This document shows positions 1-11,026 of a stretch of DNA of 48,044 bases, piece after piece. A program made the position numbers and the translations under genes. Source of the DNA: Gammaproteobacteria bacterium (GTDB taxonomy: Bacteria; Pseudomonadota; Gammaproteobacteria; Ga0077536); contig VGUA01000015.1 in the NCBI GenBank assembly GCA_016874535.1, forward strand, positions 1-48,044, written 5' to 3'. Under the pieces are notes generated by a model. The model did no database searches. It worked only from the letters and a program-made list of their open reading frames with translations, and was not told the origin of the DNA. The stretch's first letter is position 1, and each line of letters opens with the position of its first letter.

Positions 1-1139
1 CCATCGAGTTCCGGCAAGGACACCATCATCGTTGCCTCCACCGGCATCAGGCCTTGGGCAGAAGCTTCCCACTGGTCGAGCGACTGGAACTCCACCGGGG
101 TCACAGAAAGGTAGGGCACATCGAGACCAGCAAGCACTTCCTCTGCGGCGCTGGCATCGTTGTAGGCGGGCCCACCAACAAGGGAGAAGCCCGTCAGGGA
201 CACCACTGCGTCGACAATGGGCTTGCCGTCGACATGGAAGTAGCGCGTGATTGCCGGCCTGGCATCGAGGCCCGAAGCAAAGGCCGGGATCACCCTCAGG
301 CCTCGTGACTCCAGCGCTTCGATCACCCCATCGTAGTGACGGGTATTGCCTGCCAGCAGGTAAGACCGCATGAGCAGCAGGCCGACTGTCCCTTTGCTTG
401 GGGTACGAGCAACCGAGGGGAGTTTGCGCACGTCGGTGCCCAAGCGTCCCCGCAGACGCGGGTGGTAGACGCCAGTGTCCGGATAGTCCACCGGATCCGG
501 GGCTTTGGCGGCCTTGCGCAGACCTTCACGGTCAGCGCCAGCGTAGCGCTGTACGAGGAAGCGCATCAGCCCCGCGATGTTCTCTTCGGATCCGGAGAGC
601 CAGTACTGCAGCACCAGGAAGTATGCGCGGACATCCTGTGCGGTACCGGGAATGAAGCGCAGGAGCCGGGGCAGTCGCCGCAGCATCTTCATCTGTTGCT
701 CGCCAGCGCCACTACCCTGGGAGCGGGACCCACGCAGACGCTTCAGGAAGGCCAGAGGGCCCCCACTCTGCTTGGACTGCATGTCAAAGCGTCCGAGGCG
801 TGTCAGGCGTGTCACTTCGGCCGCGCACAGCACGCAGGCCATCGCGTCACACTGTTCGCGACGCTGCCGCAGAGCCTCGAGCACAGGCTGGTAATGGTCC
901 TCCATGAACAGCATCGTCGCCACCATGATGTCGGCTTTCGCGATGTCGTCCACACAGCGCGCCAGAGCGTCTTTATCGGTACCCCAGTCGGACGCCGCGT
1001 GCATCACGAACCTGAAGCCCGGCAGCACCTGGGACACCGCGGTCGCGGCACGCTCGGCAGCACCCGCGAGGTGCCGGTCCATGGTGACCAGCACAAACCG
1101 CAGGGAGGTGGACTCAGCGACCGAAGTGGGCTTTGGCAT
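1..1139 (-). CDS. bchH: Magnesium chelatase subunit H, N-terminal part (runs off left end)
   Basis: Large porphyrin-binding subunit of magnesium chelatase, which with BchI and BchD inserts Mg2+ into protoporphyrin IX, the first committed step to bacteriochlorophyll. The ORF track misses it because the frame is open to the window edge. Translating the minus strand gives [20 protein letters not shown] at the start, followed by about 379 residues of typical BchH N-terminal sequence (for example [18 protein letters not shown] and [20 protein letters not shown]). The family is about 1200 residues, so roughly a third is here. The ATG at 1139 lies inside the end of bchB (26-nt overlap in another frame) with GGAGA about 9 nt upstream, so translation is probably coupled. 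Downstream bchL and bchM would be expected but are outside the window. The identity is secure. Confidence 0.95.
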   Translation of the reverse strand, partial: MPKPTSVAESTSLRFVLVTMDRHLAGAAERAATAVSQVLPGFRFVMHAASDWGTDKDALARCVDDIAKADIMVATMLFMEDHYQPVLEALRQRREQCDAMACVLCAAEVTRLTRLGRFDMQSKQSGGPLAFLKRLRGSRSQGSGAGEQQMKMLRRLPRLLRFIPGTAQDVRAYFLVLQYWLSGSEENIAGLMRFLVQRYAGADREGLRKAAKAPDPVDYPDTGVYHPRLRGRLGTDVRKLPSVARTPSKGTVGLLLMRSYLLAGNTRHYDGVIEALESRGLRVIPAFASGLDARPAITRYFHVDGKPIVDAVVSLTGFSLVGGPAYNDASAAEEVLAGLDVPYLSVTPVEFQSLDQWEASAQGLMPVEATMMVSLPELD

Positions 1140-2727
1140 CGTAAAGCGTCTCCACGGTGATCGTGGCCAGGCCTCTCTCGCGCGCAAACCGCTCGGTGTT
1201 GCGTCGCGCTTTGCCACGCACGAAGAACGGAATCTTGCGCAGCTCAAGCTCGGTTTCGGGAGCCCACCGGGGCAGAGTCGCTGCAGACTCTTCGCCCGCC
1301 GCCTCCATGGCCACATCGATGTCCTGCGCTGGCGCAGCATGTCCCACCGACTTCCCGAGGTGGGAAGGCACTGCCTTGTCGTTAAATTCGAAATCTTCGC
1401 GAAACATCTGCAGCAAGTGCTCTTCCAGCCCCATGACCAGCGGATGCACCCAGCTGTCGAAGATCACGTTTGCGCCTTCGAAGCCGTAAACCGGGCTGTA
1501 GCGAGCGGGAACATCCTGGACGTGGATGGGTGTCGAGATGACTGCGCAGGCAATGCCGAGACGCTTCGCGATGTGTCGCTCCATCTGTGTACCCAGCACG
1601 AGCTCCGGCGCTGCTTCGGCGATGGCTGCCTCTACCGCAAGATAGTCGTCGGTGATCAGCGCATCGACTCCGTACAGGGCTGCCGCCGCGCGCAGCTCGC
1701 GCCCGAACTCACGGCTGTAGGATCCTAGTCCGACGACCTCGAAACCCAGTTCATCGCGTGCAACACGGGCGGCGGCAATGGCATGGGTGGCGTCGCCGAA
1801 GATGAACACACGCTTGCCGGTGAGGTAGGTCGAGTCGACCGAGCGCGAATACCAGGGCAGGCGCGAGGCTGAGGCGGCCGTCGAACTTGCCCCCGACAGC
1901 TCGCCTGCGAGCACCTCGTCCTGATCGAGGCCCGCGAGGACGGCCACTTCACGCATGAATCCACGGGTTGCGCCGACGCCCATCGGCACGGTCCTGGTAT
2001 AGGGCTGACCGAAAGAGCGCTCCAGCCAGGCGCAGGTGGTACGGGCGATCTCGGGGTAAAGATCGATGTTGAAATCCGCATCAGGCAGACGAGCGAGATC
2101 GGCTGGCGTGGCACCGAGTGGTGCAACCACGTTCACATCCACCCCGAGGCGGGACAGCAAGCGAGTGATCTCGGTGACGTCGTCCCGGCAGCGCAAACCA
2201 AGCACCGTCGGCCCGAGAAGGTTTGCCCGGGGCCGACGCCCGCCGGTGTTTCGGCTCTCCCGTTCCGGAGCAGCCTCCGCCAGGCGCCCGGCCAGCGCGG
2301 CGCGTACGACCTGATAGAAGGTTTCAGCCGCGCCCCAGTTTTCTTTCTTGGAATAGGCGGGCAACTCCAGCGGCACGACGGGGATCCCGATATTCATGCT
2401 CGCGGCGAGCGTGCCCGCCTGGTCCTGCAGCAGCTCGGCCGTGCAGGACTCTCCCACCAGCAGCATCTGCGGACGGAAGCGTGCATAAGCCGCTGCGACT
2501 GTCTGTTTGACCAGTCCCGCCGTATCGCCTCCCAGGTCTCGCGCCTGGAAGGTCGTATAGGTCACTGGCGGACGCTGATCCTGACGCTCGATCATCGTGA
2601 ACAGCAGGTCGGCATAGGTGTCCCCCTGAGGGGCATGCAGCACGTAGTGCAAGTCCCGCATCGAAGTCACCACACGCATCGCGCCGATGTGCGGAGGGCC
2701 TTCGTAGGTCCAGAGAGTCAGCTCCAT
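1114..2727 (-). CDS. bchB: Light-independent protochlorophyllide reductase subunit B
   Basis: Catalytic subunit B of the dark-operative protochlorophyllide oxidoreductase (BchL-BchN-BchB), a nitrogenase-like complex that reduces ring D of protochlorophyllide. The protein opens with [20 protein letters not shown], the conserved BchB N-terminus, and keeps the [20 protein letters not shown] segment that carries the aspartate ligand of the shared 4Fe-4S cluster, plus [12 protein letters not shown]. The ORF track starts it 39 residues too early; the ATG at 2727 gives 537 residues, normal for the family. It sits 8 nt after bchN and overlaps bchH by 26 nt, inside a bchF-N-B-H operon. Confidence 0.97.
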   Translation of the reverse strand: MELTLWTYEGPPHIGAMRVVTSMRDLHYVLHAPQGDTYADLLFTMIERQDQRPPVTYTTFQARDLGGDTAGLVKQTVAAAYARFRPQMLLVGESCTAELLQDQAGTLAASMNIGIPVVPLELPAYSKKENWGAAETFYQVVRAALAGRLAEAAPERESRNTGGRRPRANLLGPTVLGLRCRDDVTEITRLLSRLGVDVNVVAPLGATPADLARLPDADFNIDLYPEIARTTCAWLERSFGQPYTRTVPMGVGATRGFMREVAVLAGLDQDEVLAGELSGASSTAASASRLPWYSRSVDSTYLTGKRVFIFGDATHAIAAARVARDELGFEVVGLGSYSREFGRELRAAAALYGVDALITDDYLAVEAAIAEAAPELVLGTQMERHIAKRLGIACAVISTPIHVQDVPARYSPVYGFEGANVIFDSWVHPLVMGLEEHLLQMFREDFEFNDKAVPSHLGKSVGHAAPAQDIDVAMEAAGEESAATLPRWAPETELELRKIPFFVRGKARRNTERFARERGLATITVETLYDAKAHFGR

Positions 2728-2735
2728 GGCAGTTC

Positions 2736-4513
<1,778 letters not shown>

Positions 4514-4546
4514 GGGCGCGCTTTCTCCGGCTTGCCTTTTGCCCGG

Positions 4547-4604
4547 AGCGTAGTCCCGCCCCGCCTCAAGTGTCAACTGAAGTTGACGTTCAATTCATTT
4601 GACA
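4547..4604 (-). promoter_or_regulatory. bchF promoter with two overlapping PpsR-type boxes
   Basis: Two PpsR/CrtJ-like palindromes overlap by 2 bp: TGT-N12-ACG at 4571-4588 and, on the other strand, TGT-N12-ACG at 4587-4604. The first, TGTCAACTGAAGTTGACG, is nearly the same as the better box before bchC. Reading on the minus strand, TTGACA (4571-4576) and TACGCT (4547-4552), 18 nt apart, form a plausible sigma70 promoter whose -35 lies inside the box, so PpsR binding would block polymerase. Binding is inferred from the consensus; both boxes end in ACG rather than ACA. Confidence 0.75.
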
Positions 4605-4803
4605 TTGCAGCATGAGGTCAGGATCATCGGGGCAAGGTATCGGCGCCTCGCGGGTTCGTGGCAGAATCGGGTCGCAACGCCGTTGGACAACTTCGCGGTG
4701 GTGCAGCATAAAAATGATGGAATCGAGTCAAGCACCTGTACCGAAGAACTTCATGACCCGCATCCAAACCTGAACTCCTGCCAGGACAGGGAGGTTGAAG
4801 CCC

Positions 4804-5748
4804 ATGACCATGTCCAACAAGACCGGCGCACGCAGTTCGCGCAGGCCAAGAAAGGAACAAGCCGCACTCCAGAGCAGTGCGGAACCTGCGGGGAATGACT
4901 TCACGGATCCCGGTTTCGGCAGCCTCCTCCGGACCATAGAGGCTGACATCATCCCCCGCCTGCTTCTGGCCCATCAGCACGGCATCCCAGCAAGCGCGCA
5001 CGATACTGCCTCCCGAGCCCCCGCAATCGGCACTGCCGACGTCGAGAGACTCACGCGCCTCGCCCAGACCAGCGATTTCGCAGCCGTCTGGAAAGAGGTT
5101 GATGGGCAACGGGCCAGCGGCGTGCCGCTGGAGGCCGTGTTTCTCGATCTCCTCGCACCCGTCGCCCGCCGACTGGGCAAACTTTGGGAGCAGGACCTGC
5201 TTGATTTCACCGGAGTGACGATTGCGCTCATGCGCCTGCAGCAGGTGATGCGCGAACTGGCGCCGGCATTCAGCGCACAGATCGCGCGTCGGCCTCGCGT
5301 CATACCGCTACGCATCCTCGTCACCACGGTACCGGGCGAGCAACACCGGTTTGGCGTGCTGATGGTGGCTGAATTTTTCCGGCGGGCCGGCTGGGAAGTA
5401 ATCTCCGACCCGGTCAACAGTGACCAAGCCTTGCGCGCCCTGCTGGCTGAAACGCACTTTGACCTGCTCGGACTTTCGCTGGGCTCGCACACGGGCCTCG
5501 ACGCGTTGTCATGGACGATACAGGCAAGCCGTGATGCCACTCTCAACCGCGAGCTTGGTATCATGGTGGGCGGGCCGGCATTTGTGGGCAATCCCGAGTA
5601 CATGACCAGGGTTGGCGCGGATTTGACCGCATCCGACGCGCGCTCTGCGGTAACCCACGCGGAAAATTTCATCAAGAACCTTGAATCGCGCCAGATGACT
5701 CCGCTTTGGCCCGGCGATATCAACCCTGCAACGCTCAGACCTCACTGA
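4804..5748 (+). CDS. aerR: AerR/PpaA-type cobalamin-binding antirepressor of PpsR
   Basis: Cytoplasmic regulator expected to bind a cobalamin and counteract PpsR. The 314-residue protein has a variable N-terminus, a helical region near residues 80-160 (VFLDLLAPVARRLGKLWEQDLLDFTGVTIA) and a B12-binding Rossmann-like domain from about 170. The motif VPGEQHRFG places His181 where AerR proteins have their cobalamin-ligand histidine; LGLSLGSHTGLD and IMVGGPAFVGNPEY are the other B12-domain segments. The ORF track opens at a TTG (4795), but GGGAGG at 4789-4794 is spaced correctly for the ATG at 4804. It lies just before ppsR, the classical pairing, with only 6 nt between. The 199 bp upstream (4605-4803) shows no gene or box that I recognise. 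Confidence 0.9.
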   Translation: MTMSNKTGARSSRRPRKEQAALQSSAEPAGNDFTDPGFGSLLRTIEADIIPRLLLAHQHGIPASAHDTASRAPAIGTADVERLTRLAQTSDFAAVWKEVDGQRASGVPLEAVFLDLLAPVARRLGKLWEQDLLDFTGVTIALMRLQQVMRELAPAFSAQIARRPRVIPLRILVTTVPGEQHRFGVLMVAEFFRRAGWEVISDPVNSDQALRALLAETHFDLLGLSLGSHTGLDALSWTIQASRDATLNRELGIMVGGPAFVGNPEYMTRVGADLTASDARSAVTHAENFIKNLESRQMTPLWPGDINPATLRPH

Positions 5749-5754
5749 TTCACC

Positions 5755-7161
5755 TTGAAGCACTCACTCACCTCACTCGATGGCAAGGCGGCAAGCTCAC
5801 TGCTGACAGCCGTTTCGGACATCACCCTTCTGCTCGACAAGACCGGCCGGATACTGGATGCCTCGGTGGGCAGTCCGGAACTTTCCGCGCTGGATGCGCG
5901 GAGCTGGGTCGGAAAATCATGGGCGGATACGGTCACTTTCGAGAGCCGCGACAAGATTTCCGCATTGCTGAAAGAGCGTTCCGCGAAGAACGTGCGCTGG
6001 CGGCAGGTCAATCATCCTGCAGGATCGGGACAAACCGATTTCCCGGTGCTCTATCGCACCGGCACTGTCGTCAGCCAAGGCTTGATTGTCGCGATGGGTC
6101 GGGATCTCAGGGCCGCTGCGGCGCTCCAGCAGAGACTGCTGGAAGCCCAACAGGCACTCGAAGATGACTACACCCGCCTGCGCCAGATCGATACCCGCTA
6201 CCGCCTTCTTTTCCAGACCACCACTGAGGCCGTGGTGGTGGCGGATGCCGCCTCAGGCGTAGTGACGGAGGCCAATCCGGCAGCGGTACACCTCTTGGGT
6301 CACGCCGGGCGGAAGATCACCGGCCTGGCACTGCACGACCTCGTCGCTGGCGCCGGTGCCGCAGCGCTCCAAGGACTGCTGGACACGATCCGGGCCACTG
6401 GCCGTGGCGACGAGGTCCGGGTCACTCTTGGGCGTGGCGCCCATAAACGCGATTTTGCCGTCTCCGGGTCACTTTTCCGGCAGGAAAATGTCGCCCACGT
6501 GCTGCTGCGCCTGACTCCCGGGGATGTGCGCTCCGCGGTGGACAAGACGACGTCTCCGTCCCAGCAGATCTCTTCGCTGATGGATCGTTTCCCGGACGGC
6601 TTCGTGGTGACCGATCCCTCGGGCCTCATCGTCGCCGCAAACAACGCATTCCTCGAAGCCGCCGAGCTCGGAACCTTCGAACAGGCACGCGGCAAGTCGC
6701 TGGATCGCTGGCTGGGTCGCTCGCCCGTGGATGTGCGGGTGTTGCTCTCCAATCTGCAGCAGCATGGAGTGGTTCGCCACTTCTCGAGTGTGCTCAGCGG
6801 CGAATTCGGTGCCAGCATGGAGGTTGAGGTTTCAGCCGTGTCGGCAGTCAATGCCGAGACGCCGAGCCTGGCCTTCATGATCAGGGACCTCCGGCGAGTC
6901 GTCGGGCGCGACGGGTCCCGCGCCCCGCATCTGGGCGCATCGGCTGAACAGCTCACGGAGCTCATCGGTCGTGTGTCCCTGAAGGAACTGGTTCGCGAGT
7001 CCACCGACATGATCGAGCGATTGTGCATAGAGGCCGCACTGGAACTCACGGGTGACAATCGCGCCTCCGCGGCCGAGATGCTCGGACTCAGCAGGCAGAG
7101 CCTCTATATCAAGCTCAGGCGGCATGGCCTCGGCGATCTCGAATCCAGCAACGAAGCCTGA
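5755..7161 (+). CDS. ppsR: Redox/light-responsive repressor PpsR (CrtJ)
   Basis: Transcriptional repressor of photosynthesis genes that binds TGT-N12-ACA. The 468-residue protein has an N-terminal PAS domain, a Q-linker helix (LQQRLLEAQQALEDDYTRLRQID), a second PAS (LLFQTTTEAVVVADAASGVV), a third (MDRFPDGFVVTDPSGLIVAANNAFLEAA) and a Fis-type helix-turn-helix at the end (ASAAEMLGLSRQSLYIKLRRHGL). The frame opens right after the aerR stop, and the first start is TTG at 5755; no ATG follows soon, so TTG with coupled translation is likely. The only cysteine in the whole protein is Cys424 in the HTH domain, the redox-active one of Rhodobacter proteins; the second cysteine of those proteins is absent. 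Confidence 0.95.
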   Translation: MKHSLTSLDGKAASSLLTAVSDITLLLDKTGRILDASVGSPELSALDARSWVGKSWADTVTFESRDKISALLKERSAKNVRWRQVNHPAGSGQTDFPVLYRTGTVVSQGLIVAMGRDLRAAAALQQRLLEAQQALEDDYTRLRQIDTRYRLLFQTTTEAVVVADAASGVVTEANPAAVHLLGHAGRKITGLALHDLVAGAGAAALQGLLDTIRATGRGDEVRVTLGRGAHKRDFAVSGSLFRQENVAHVLLRLTPGDVRSAVDKTTSPSQQISSLMDRFPDGFVVTDPSGLIVAANNAFLEAAELGTFEQARGKSLDRWLGRSPVDVRVLLSNLQQHGVVRHFSSVLSGEFGASMEVEVSAVSAVNAETPSLAFMIRDLRRVVGRDGSRAPHLGASAEQLTELIGRVSLKELVRESTDMIERLCIEAALELTGDNRASAAEMLGLSRQSLYIKLRRHGLGDLESSNEA

Positions 7162-7215
7162 GCTCGCGGGAGGCGTACCCAAGCCTCCCACCCCGGACAA
7201 GGACACCGCGCCCAG

Positions 7216-7256
7216 TGTAAATTCTGTTTGACGCTCGAAAGCGTCAGGCATAAATT
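7216..7256 (+). promoter_or_regulatory. bchG promoter with PpsR box
   Basis: A PpsR-type box TGT-N12-ACG (7216-7233) overlaps the -35 TTGACG (7228-7233). A -10-like TAAATT follows at 7251-7256 after 17 nt, which would place the transcript start at about 7263, the GTG start codon of bchG itself. The spacer holds a perfect 6-bp inverted repeat, GACGCT-CGAA-AGCGTC (7230-7245). No Shine-Dalgarno is seen before the GTG, so a leaderless transcript is possible. The box is clear; the promoter elements are moderate matches. Confidence 0.65.
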
Positions 7257-7262
7257 GCTTTC

Positions 7263-8129
7263 GTGTCGCGCCCCGGTTTCACCTCTGTCGTCGAACTGCT
7301 GAAACCCGTGACGTGGTTCCCACCGATGTGGGCGTTCGCCTGCGGGGTGGTCTCGACGGGCCAGCCGCTGGAACAACGCTGGGGCCTGGTGCTCACGGGC
7401 CTGCTGCTGACAGGACCGCTGGTATGCGGCACCAGCCAGGCCGTGAACGACTGGTTTGATCGGCACGTGGATGCCATCAACGAGCCCGGGCGGCCCATTC
7501 CCTCCGGCCGCGTGCCCGGACATTGGGGGTTGTATGTCGCTTGCGTGTGGACCTTGCTGTCGCTCGCTGTCGCTCCCGCACTCGGTCCCTGGGGATTCGG
7601 GGCCACCGTCCTCGCCTTGCTCCTCGCCTGGGGCTACAGCGCTCCACCCTTTCGTTTCAAGCGTAATGGATGGCTGGGTAACAGCGCCTGCGCCGTCAGC
7701 TATGAAGGCCTCGCATGGGTCACGGGGGCTGCGGTCATGATGAACGGCGCCATGCCTGACGGACGAACGCTCGCACTTGCCGGACTCTACAGTCTCGGCG
7801 CACACGGGATCATGACCCTCAACGATTTCAAGTCCGTGCAGGGCGATCGCCAATGCGGAGTCGATTCACTCCCGGTGCTGTTGGGAATATCTGGCGCGTG
7901 CCGTGCGGCCTGTCTGCTCATGACGGTGGCCCAAGTGGCAGTTGCAGCACTGCTGGTCATCTGGGGACATGCACTGCATGCCGCAGGCGTGGGTCTGCTG
8001 CTCACGGTACAACTTGTACTCATGACGCGGCTGTTGCGTGATCCTGTCGCACGGGCCACCTGGTACAGCGGATTCGGGGTCACGCTTTATGTGCTCGGCA
8101 TGCTGTTGAGCGCATTCGCGCTGCGCTGA
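7263..8129 (+). CDS. bchG: Bacteriochlorophyll synthase (geranylgeranyl transferase)
   Basis: UbiA-family membrane prenyltransferase that esterifies bacteriochlorophyllide a with geranylgeranyl diphosphate. The 288-residue protein carries the first aspartate-rich motif NDWFDRHVDAINEPGRPIPSG at about residues 62-82, and the second region HGIMTLNDFKSVQGDRQCGVDSLPV. Several hydrophobic helices fill the rest. The start is GTG at 7263, immediately after the putative promoter. bch2 follows after 13 nt and bchP after that, so bchG-bch2-bchP form one transcription unit. Confidence 0.96.
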   Translation: MSRPGFTSVVELLKPVTWFPPMWAFACGVVSTGQPLEQRWGLVLTGLLLTGPLVCGTSQAVNDWFDRHVDAINEPGRPIPSGRVPGHWGLYVACVWTLLSLAVAPALGPWGFGATVLALLLAWGYSAPPFRFKRNGWLGNSACAVSYEGLAWVTGAAVMMNGAMPDGRTLALAGLYSLGAHGIMTLNDFKSVQGDRQCGVDSLPVLLGISGACRAACLLMTVAQVAVAALLVIWGHALHAAGVGLLLTVQLVLMTRLLRDPVARATWYSGFGVTLYVLGMLLSAFALR

Positions 8130-8142
8130 GAGAGGAACTTAC

Positions 8143-9471
8143 ATGGCACGCAATCTGGGCTGGCTCGGAATCATTCGCCTCGGTCTGGTACAGACCTCGC
8201 TCGGTGCGATGGTCGTTCTGGCAACATCGACCTTCAATCGCGTGATGGTGGTGGAACTGGCCTTGCCGGCCATGCTGCCCGGTCTGCTGGTGGCCGTGCA
8301 CTACGTGACGCAAATCTTCCGTCCACGCATGGGCTACGGCTCTGACGTCGGCGGACGCAGCACTCCTTGGATAGTCGGCGGCATGTGCGTACTGGGACTC
8401 GCCACGCTGGGCGCCGCGATCGCCACGACCCAGCTCGCAAACAGCCTCGTGCTCGGCACGATCATGGCCATCATCGCCTACTTCGCGATTGGACTCGGGG
8501 TGGGTGCCGCAGGCACTTCCCTGCTGGTGCTGCTCGCAAAACGCGTGGTTGCGGGCAGGCGTGCAGCGGCTGCAAGTGTGGTCTGGCTCATGATGATTGC
8601 AGGTTTTGCAGTGACCGCCACCCTGGCCGGCAAGTTTCTCGATCCCTACACGCCCATGCGTCTGGTCGAAGTTTCGGGGAGTGTCGTTGCCATCGCCTTG
8701 TGCGTCACGTTCGCCGCGGTCTGGGGTCTCGAGCAGCGTGTGTTGCCCACGACAGCCGAGGAAGACCCGGTAGCACAGACTCCAAAGATTCCTTTCAGGG
8801 TGGCACTTGCGGAGGTCTGGTCGGAACCAGAAGCACGACGCTTCACCATCTTCGTCTTCATCTCCATGCTTGCCTACAGTGCCCAGGATCTGATCCTCGA
8901 ACCTTTCGCGGGTGTGGTGTTCGATTACACGGTGGGCCAGTCAACCAGCCTGTCGGGTATTCAGCATCAAGGGGTATTCGTGGGCATGCTGGGTGTCGCG
9001 GTTCTCTGCAGCCTCTTCAAGAACAGTTGGTTGGGCTCCCTGAAAATGTGGACCGTAACCGGCTGCCTCGCCTCTGCCGCAGCCCTGTGGGCGCTCTCGC
9101 TGGCCAGCTTGATGAGCCCGGACTGGCCGTTGCGACTCACGGTATTTCTGCTTGGCGCAGCCAACGGCGCGTTTGCGGTGGCTGCGATCGGCTCGATGAT
9201 GGCAAACGCAGGACGGGGCACCGCCGCGCGCGAAGGTGTCCGCATGGGACTGTGGGGCGCAGCCCAAGCCTTCGCCTTTGGCCTCGGTGGATTTGCCGGA
9301 ACCGCCGCGAGCGATCTCGCGCATGCCTTGTTGGCCTCGCCAGTGCAGGCGTATGCCGTGGTCTTTGGTCTGGAAGGAGGACTCTTCCTCCTCTCAGCCG
9401 TGATTGCGGGCCAGCTCACGGTCTCCAATCAACAACGCCGGCGCCTGGAAACAGGCACCGCCTTCACCTGA
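8143..9471 (+). CDS. bch2: PucC/Bch2-family MFS protein (light-harvesting or pigment transport/assembly)
   Basis: Twelve-helix major-facilitator-type membrane protein of the PucC/LhaA/Bch2 family. Its position between bchG and bchP identifies it as the Bch2 (Orf428) member, whose exact role is not settled but which is linked to pigment or light-harvesting complex assembly. Seen in sequence: RLGLVQTSLGAMVVLATSTFNRVMVVELALPAMLPG at the N-terminus, characteristic of the family, then FRPRMGYGSDVGGRSTPWI as the first cytoplasmic loop. Length 442 residues is normal. GAGGAA precedes the ATG. Confidence 0.92.
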   Translation: MARNLGWLGIIRLGLVQTSLGAMVVLATSTFNRVMVVELALPAMLPGLLVAVHYVTQIFRPRMGYGSDVGGRSTPWIVGGMCVLGLATLGAAIATTQLANSLVLGTIMAIIAYFAIGLGVGAAGTSLLVLLAKRVVAGRRAAAASVVWLMMIAGFAVTATLAGKFLDPYTPMRLVEVSGSVVAIALCVTFAAVWGLEQRVLPTTAEEDPVAQTPKIPFRVALAEVWSEPEARRFTIFVFISMLAYSAQDLILEPFAGVVFDYTVGQSTSLSGIQHQGVFVGMLGVAVLCSLFKNSWLGSLKMWTVTGCLASAAALWALSLASLMSPDWPLRLTVFLLGAANGAFAVAAIGSMMANAGRGTAAREGVRMGLWGAAQAFAFGLGGFAGTAASDLAHALLASPVQAYAVVFGLEGGLFLLSAVIAGQLTVSNQQRRRLETGTAFT

Positions 9472-9501
9472 ATGCAAGTCGCCAGCCAAGGAGTGTCTGC
9501 C

Positions 9502-10695
9502 ATGGAAAAGCACGAGATTCTGGATGCAGTGGTCGTGGGGGGAGGTCCGGCCGGTGCTACCGCCGCGGCCGAGCTGGCGGCACGTGGGCTTGCGGTGATG
9601 CTGCTGGACCGGGCTGGCAGGATCAAACCCTGTGGTGGCGCGGTGCCACCACAGCTGCTGCGTGACTTCGAGATTCCGGACCATCTGCTCGTGGCTCACG
9701 CCACTCGTGCCTGTATTGTCTCGCCCACGCTGCGTGAAGTGGACATGCCGATCTCCCGCGGCGGATACGTCGGCATGGTGGATCGGGATATGTTCGACGA
9801 GTGGCTGCGTGAGCGCGCCGCCGATCGGGGCGCCATCCGTGAGGAGGGACTGTTCAAGGCCAGTCGCCAGGAAACCGACGGCACGCTCACCCTGGAGTAT
9901 CAGCAGAAGAACGGCGAGATCCGCGAACTCCGGACGCGCACGATGATCGGCGCTGACGGCGCGTCATCGCGCGTCGCGAAGGAGAACATCCCCGGAGCGG
10001 ATCAGCTGCAGTGCGTGTATGCCTACCATGAAGTCATCCGTGCGCCGGATCCCGCACACGCACCGGCCTTTGATGGCTCGCGTTGCGATGTCCACTACCG
10101 GGGCACCATCTCGCCGGATTTCTACGGCTGGGTCTTCCCGCATGGCGACAAGGTGAGCGTCGGCAGTGGCAGCGCGCACAAGGGATTCTCGCTGCGCGGC
10201 TCGGTCTCGAGGCTGCGCGCCGACACGGGCCTTGCCGAGGCGGAAACCCTGCGACGCGAAGGCGCCCCCATTCCCTTGAAGCCCCTTGCACGCTGGGACA
10301 ATGGCCGGAACATCGTCCTGGCCGGGGATGCTGCAGGCGTGGTTGCTCCTGCATCAGGTGAAGGCATCTATTACGCGATGACTGGAGGGCGCCTCGCTGC
10401 GGATGCTGTGAGCGAGTTCCTCCTGAGCGGCAATCCGCGTGCTCTCGGCAGCGCGCGCAAGAAATTCATGAAGGCTCATGGTCGTGTGTTCTGGGTGCTC
10501 GGCATGATGCAGCGATTCTGGTATCGCAACGACAAGCGTCGCGAACGTTTCGTGAGCATGTGCCGGGATCGTGATGTACAGGAGCTGACGTGGGAGGCGT
10601 ATCTGAACAAGCGTCTCGTGCGTGCCAAGCCCCTCGCCCATGCCCGGATTTTCTTCAAGGACATGGCCCATCTGATGGGTCTGGTTGCGCCCTGA
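9502..10695 (+). CDS. bchP: Geranylgeranyl diphosphate/bacteriochlorophyll reductase
   Basis: FAD-dependent reductase that saturates three double bonds of the geranylgeranyl tail of bacteriochlorophyll to phytyl. Rossmann motif VVVGGGPAGATAAAELAARG near the N-terminus, followed by DRAGRIKPCGGAVPP and the second FAD motif LAGDAAGVVAPASGEGIYYAM. The ORF track begins at ATG 9472, abutting the bch2 stop, but AAGGAG at 9488-9493 sits 8 nt before the ATG at 9502 (MEKHEILDAVVVGG), which gives the usual N-terminus and 397 residues. Third gene of the bchG operon. Confidence 0.96.
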   Translation: MEKHEILDAVVVGGGPAGATAAAELAARGLAVMLLDRAGRIKPCGGAVPPQLLRDFEIPDHLLVAHATRACIVSPTLREVDMPISRGGYVGMVDRDMFDEWLRERAADRGAIREEGLFKASRQETDGTLTLEYQQKNGEIRELRTRTMIGADGASSRVAKENIPGADQLQCVYAYHEVIRAPDPAHAPAFDGSRCDVHYRGTISPDFYGWVFPHGDKVSVGSGSAHKGFSLRGSVSRLRADTGLAEAETLRREGAPIPLKPLARWDNGRNIVLAGDAAGVVAPASGEGIYYAMTGGRLAADAVSEFLLSGNPRALGSARKKFMKAHGRVFWVLGMMQRFWYRNDKRRERFVSMCRDRDVQELTWEAYLNKRLVRAKPLAHARIFFKDMAHLMGLVAP

Positions 10696-10732
10696 AGCAA
10701 CCCGGTCCTGGACAGGCTGAAATGCCTCGCTG

Positions 10733-11011
10733 ATGGATGCACTGCCTGACTCGCTGCCGGTCTGGATCCTCGACGGGATCATGCTTCTGGTGGTGCTGGA
10801 GGCATGCCTCTTCGCGTGGGCAAGACGCCGACGCGGGCGGGCGCGGGCATTCGCGCAGCCGTGGTTTTTCAATCTGCTCTCGGGTTTATGCCTGCTCGCC
10901 GCCCTGAGGATGGTGCTTGGGGGCGCAACGTCGTGGCCTGTCCTGCTTGCTCTAAGCGGCGCCTTTGCGGCGCATCTGCTGGATATCCACCAACGCAACC
11001 GCCTGCCATGA
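10733..11011 (+). CDS. Small three-helix membrane protein of unknown function
   Basis: Not recognised. The 92-residue product has three hydrophobic stretches: about residues 10-29 (WILDGIMLLVVLEACLFAWA), 46-63 (FNLLSGLCLLAALRMVLGG) and 67-84, separated by a strongly basic loop (RRRRGRARAFAQPW) that should be cytoplasmic. It begins 37 nt after the bchP stop on the same strand, so it is probably the last gene of bchG-bch2-bchP. No strong Shine-Dalgarno is visible; GGACAGG lies somewhat far upstream. The even membrane topology and the placement argue for a real gene. In Rhodobacter this position holds idi, which this is not. A role in pigment or membrane assembly is only a guess. Confidence 0.6.
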   Translation: MDALPDSLPVWILDGIMLLVVLEACLFAWARRRRGRARAFAQPWFFNLLSGLCLLAALRMVLGGATSWPVLLALSGAFAAHLLDIHQRNRLP

Positions 11012-11026
11012 GACTCGGCGTTCCAG

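Noticed and set aside
1-1160. Long plus-strand ORFs over 54-1160
   Set aside because: They are shadows of bchH, which is open to the edge on the minus strand and therefore missing from the track.
4624-5109. 161-residue minus-strand ORF over the aerR start
   Set aside because: No recognisable motif, overlaps the well-supported aerR, and its composition looks like a reverse-strand shadow.
9472-9501. ATG directly after the bch2 stop as the bchP start
   Set aside because: The AAGGAG before the ATG at 9502 and the usual BchP N-terminus favour the later start.
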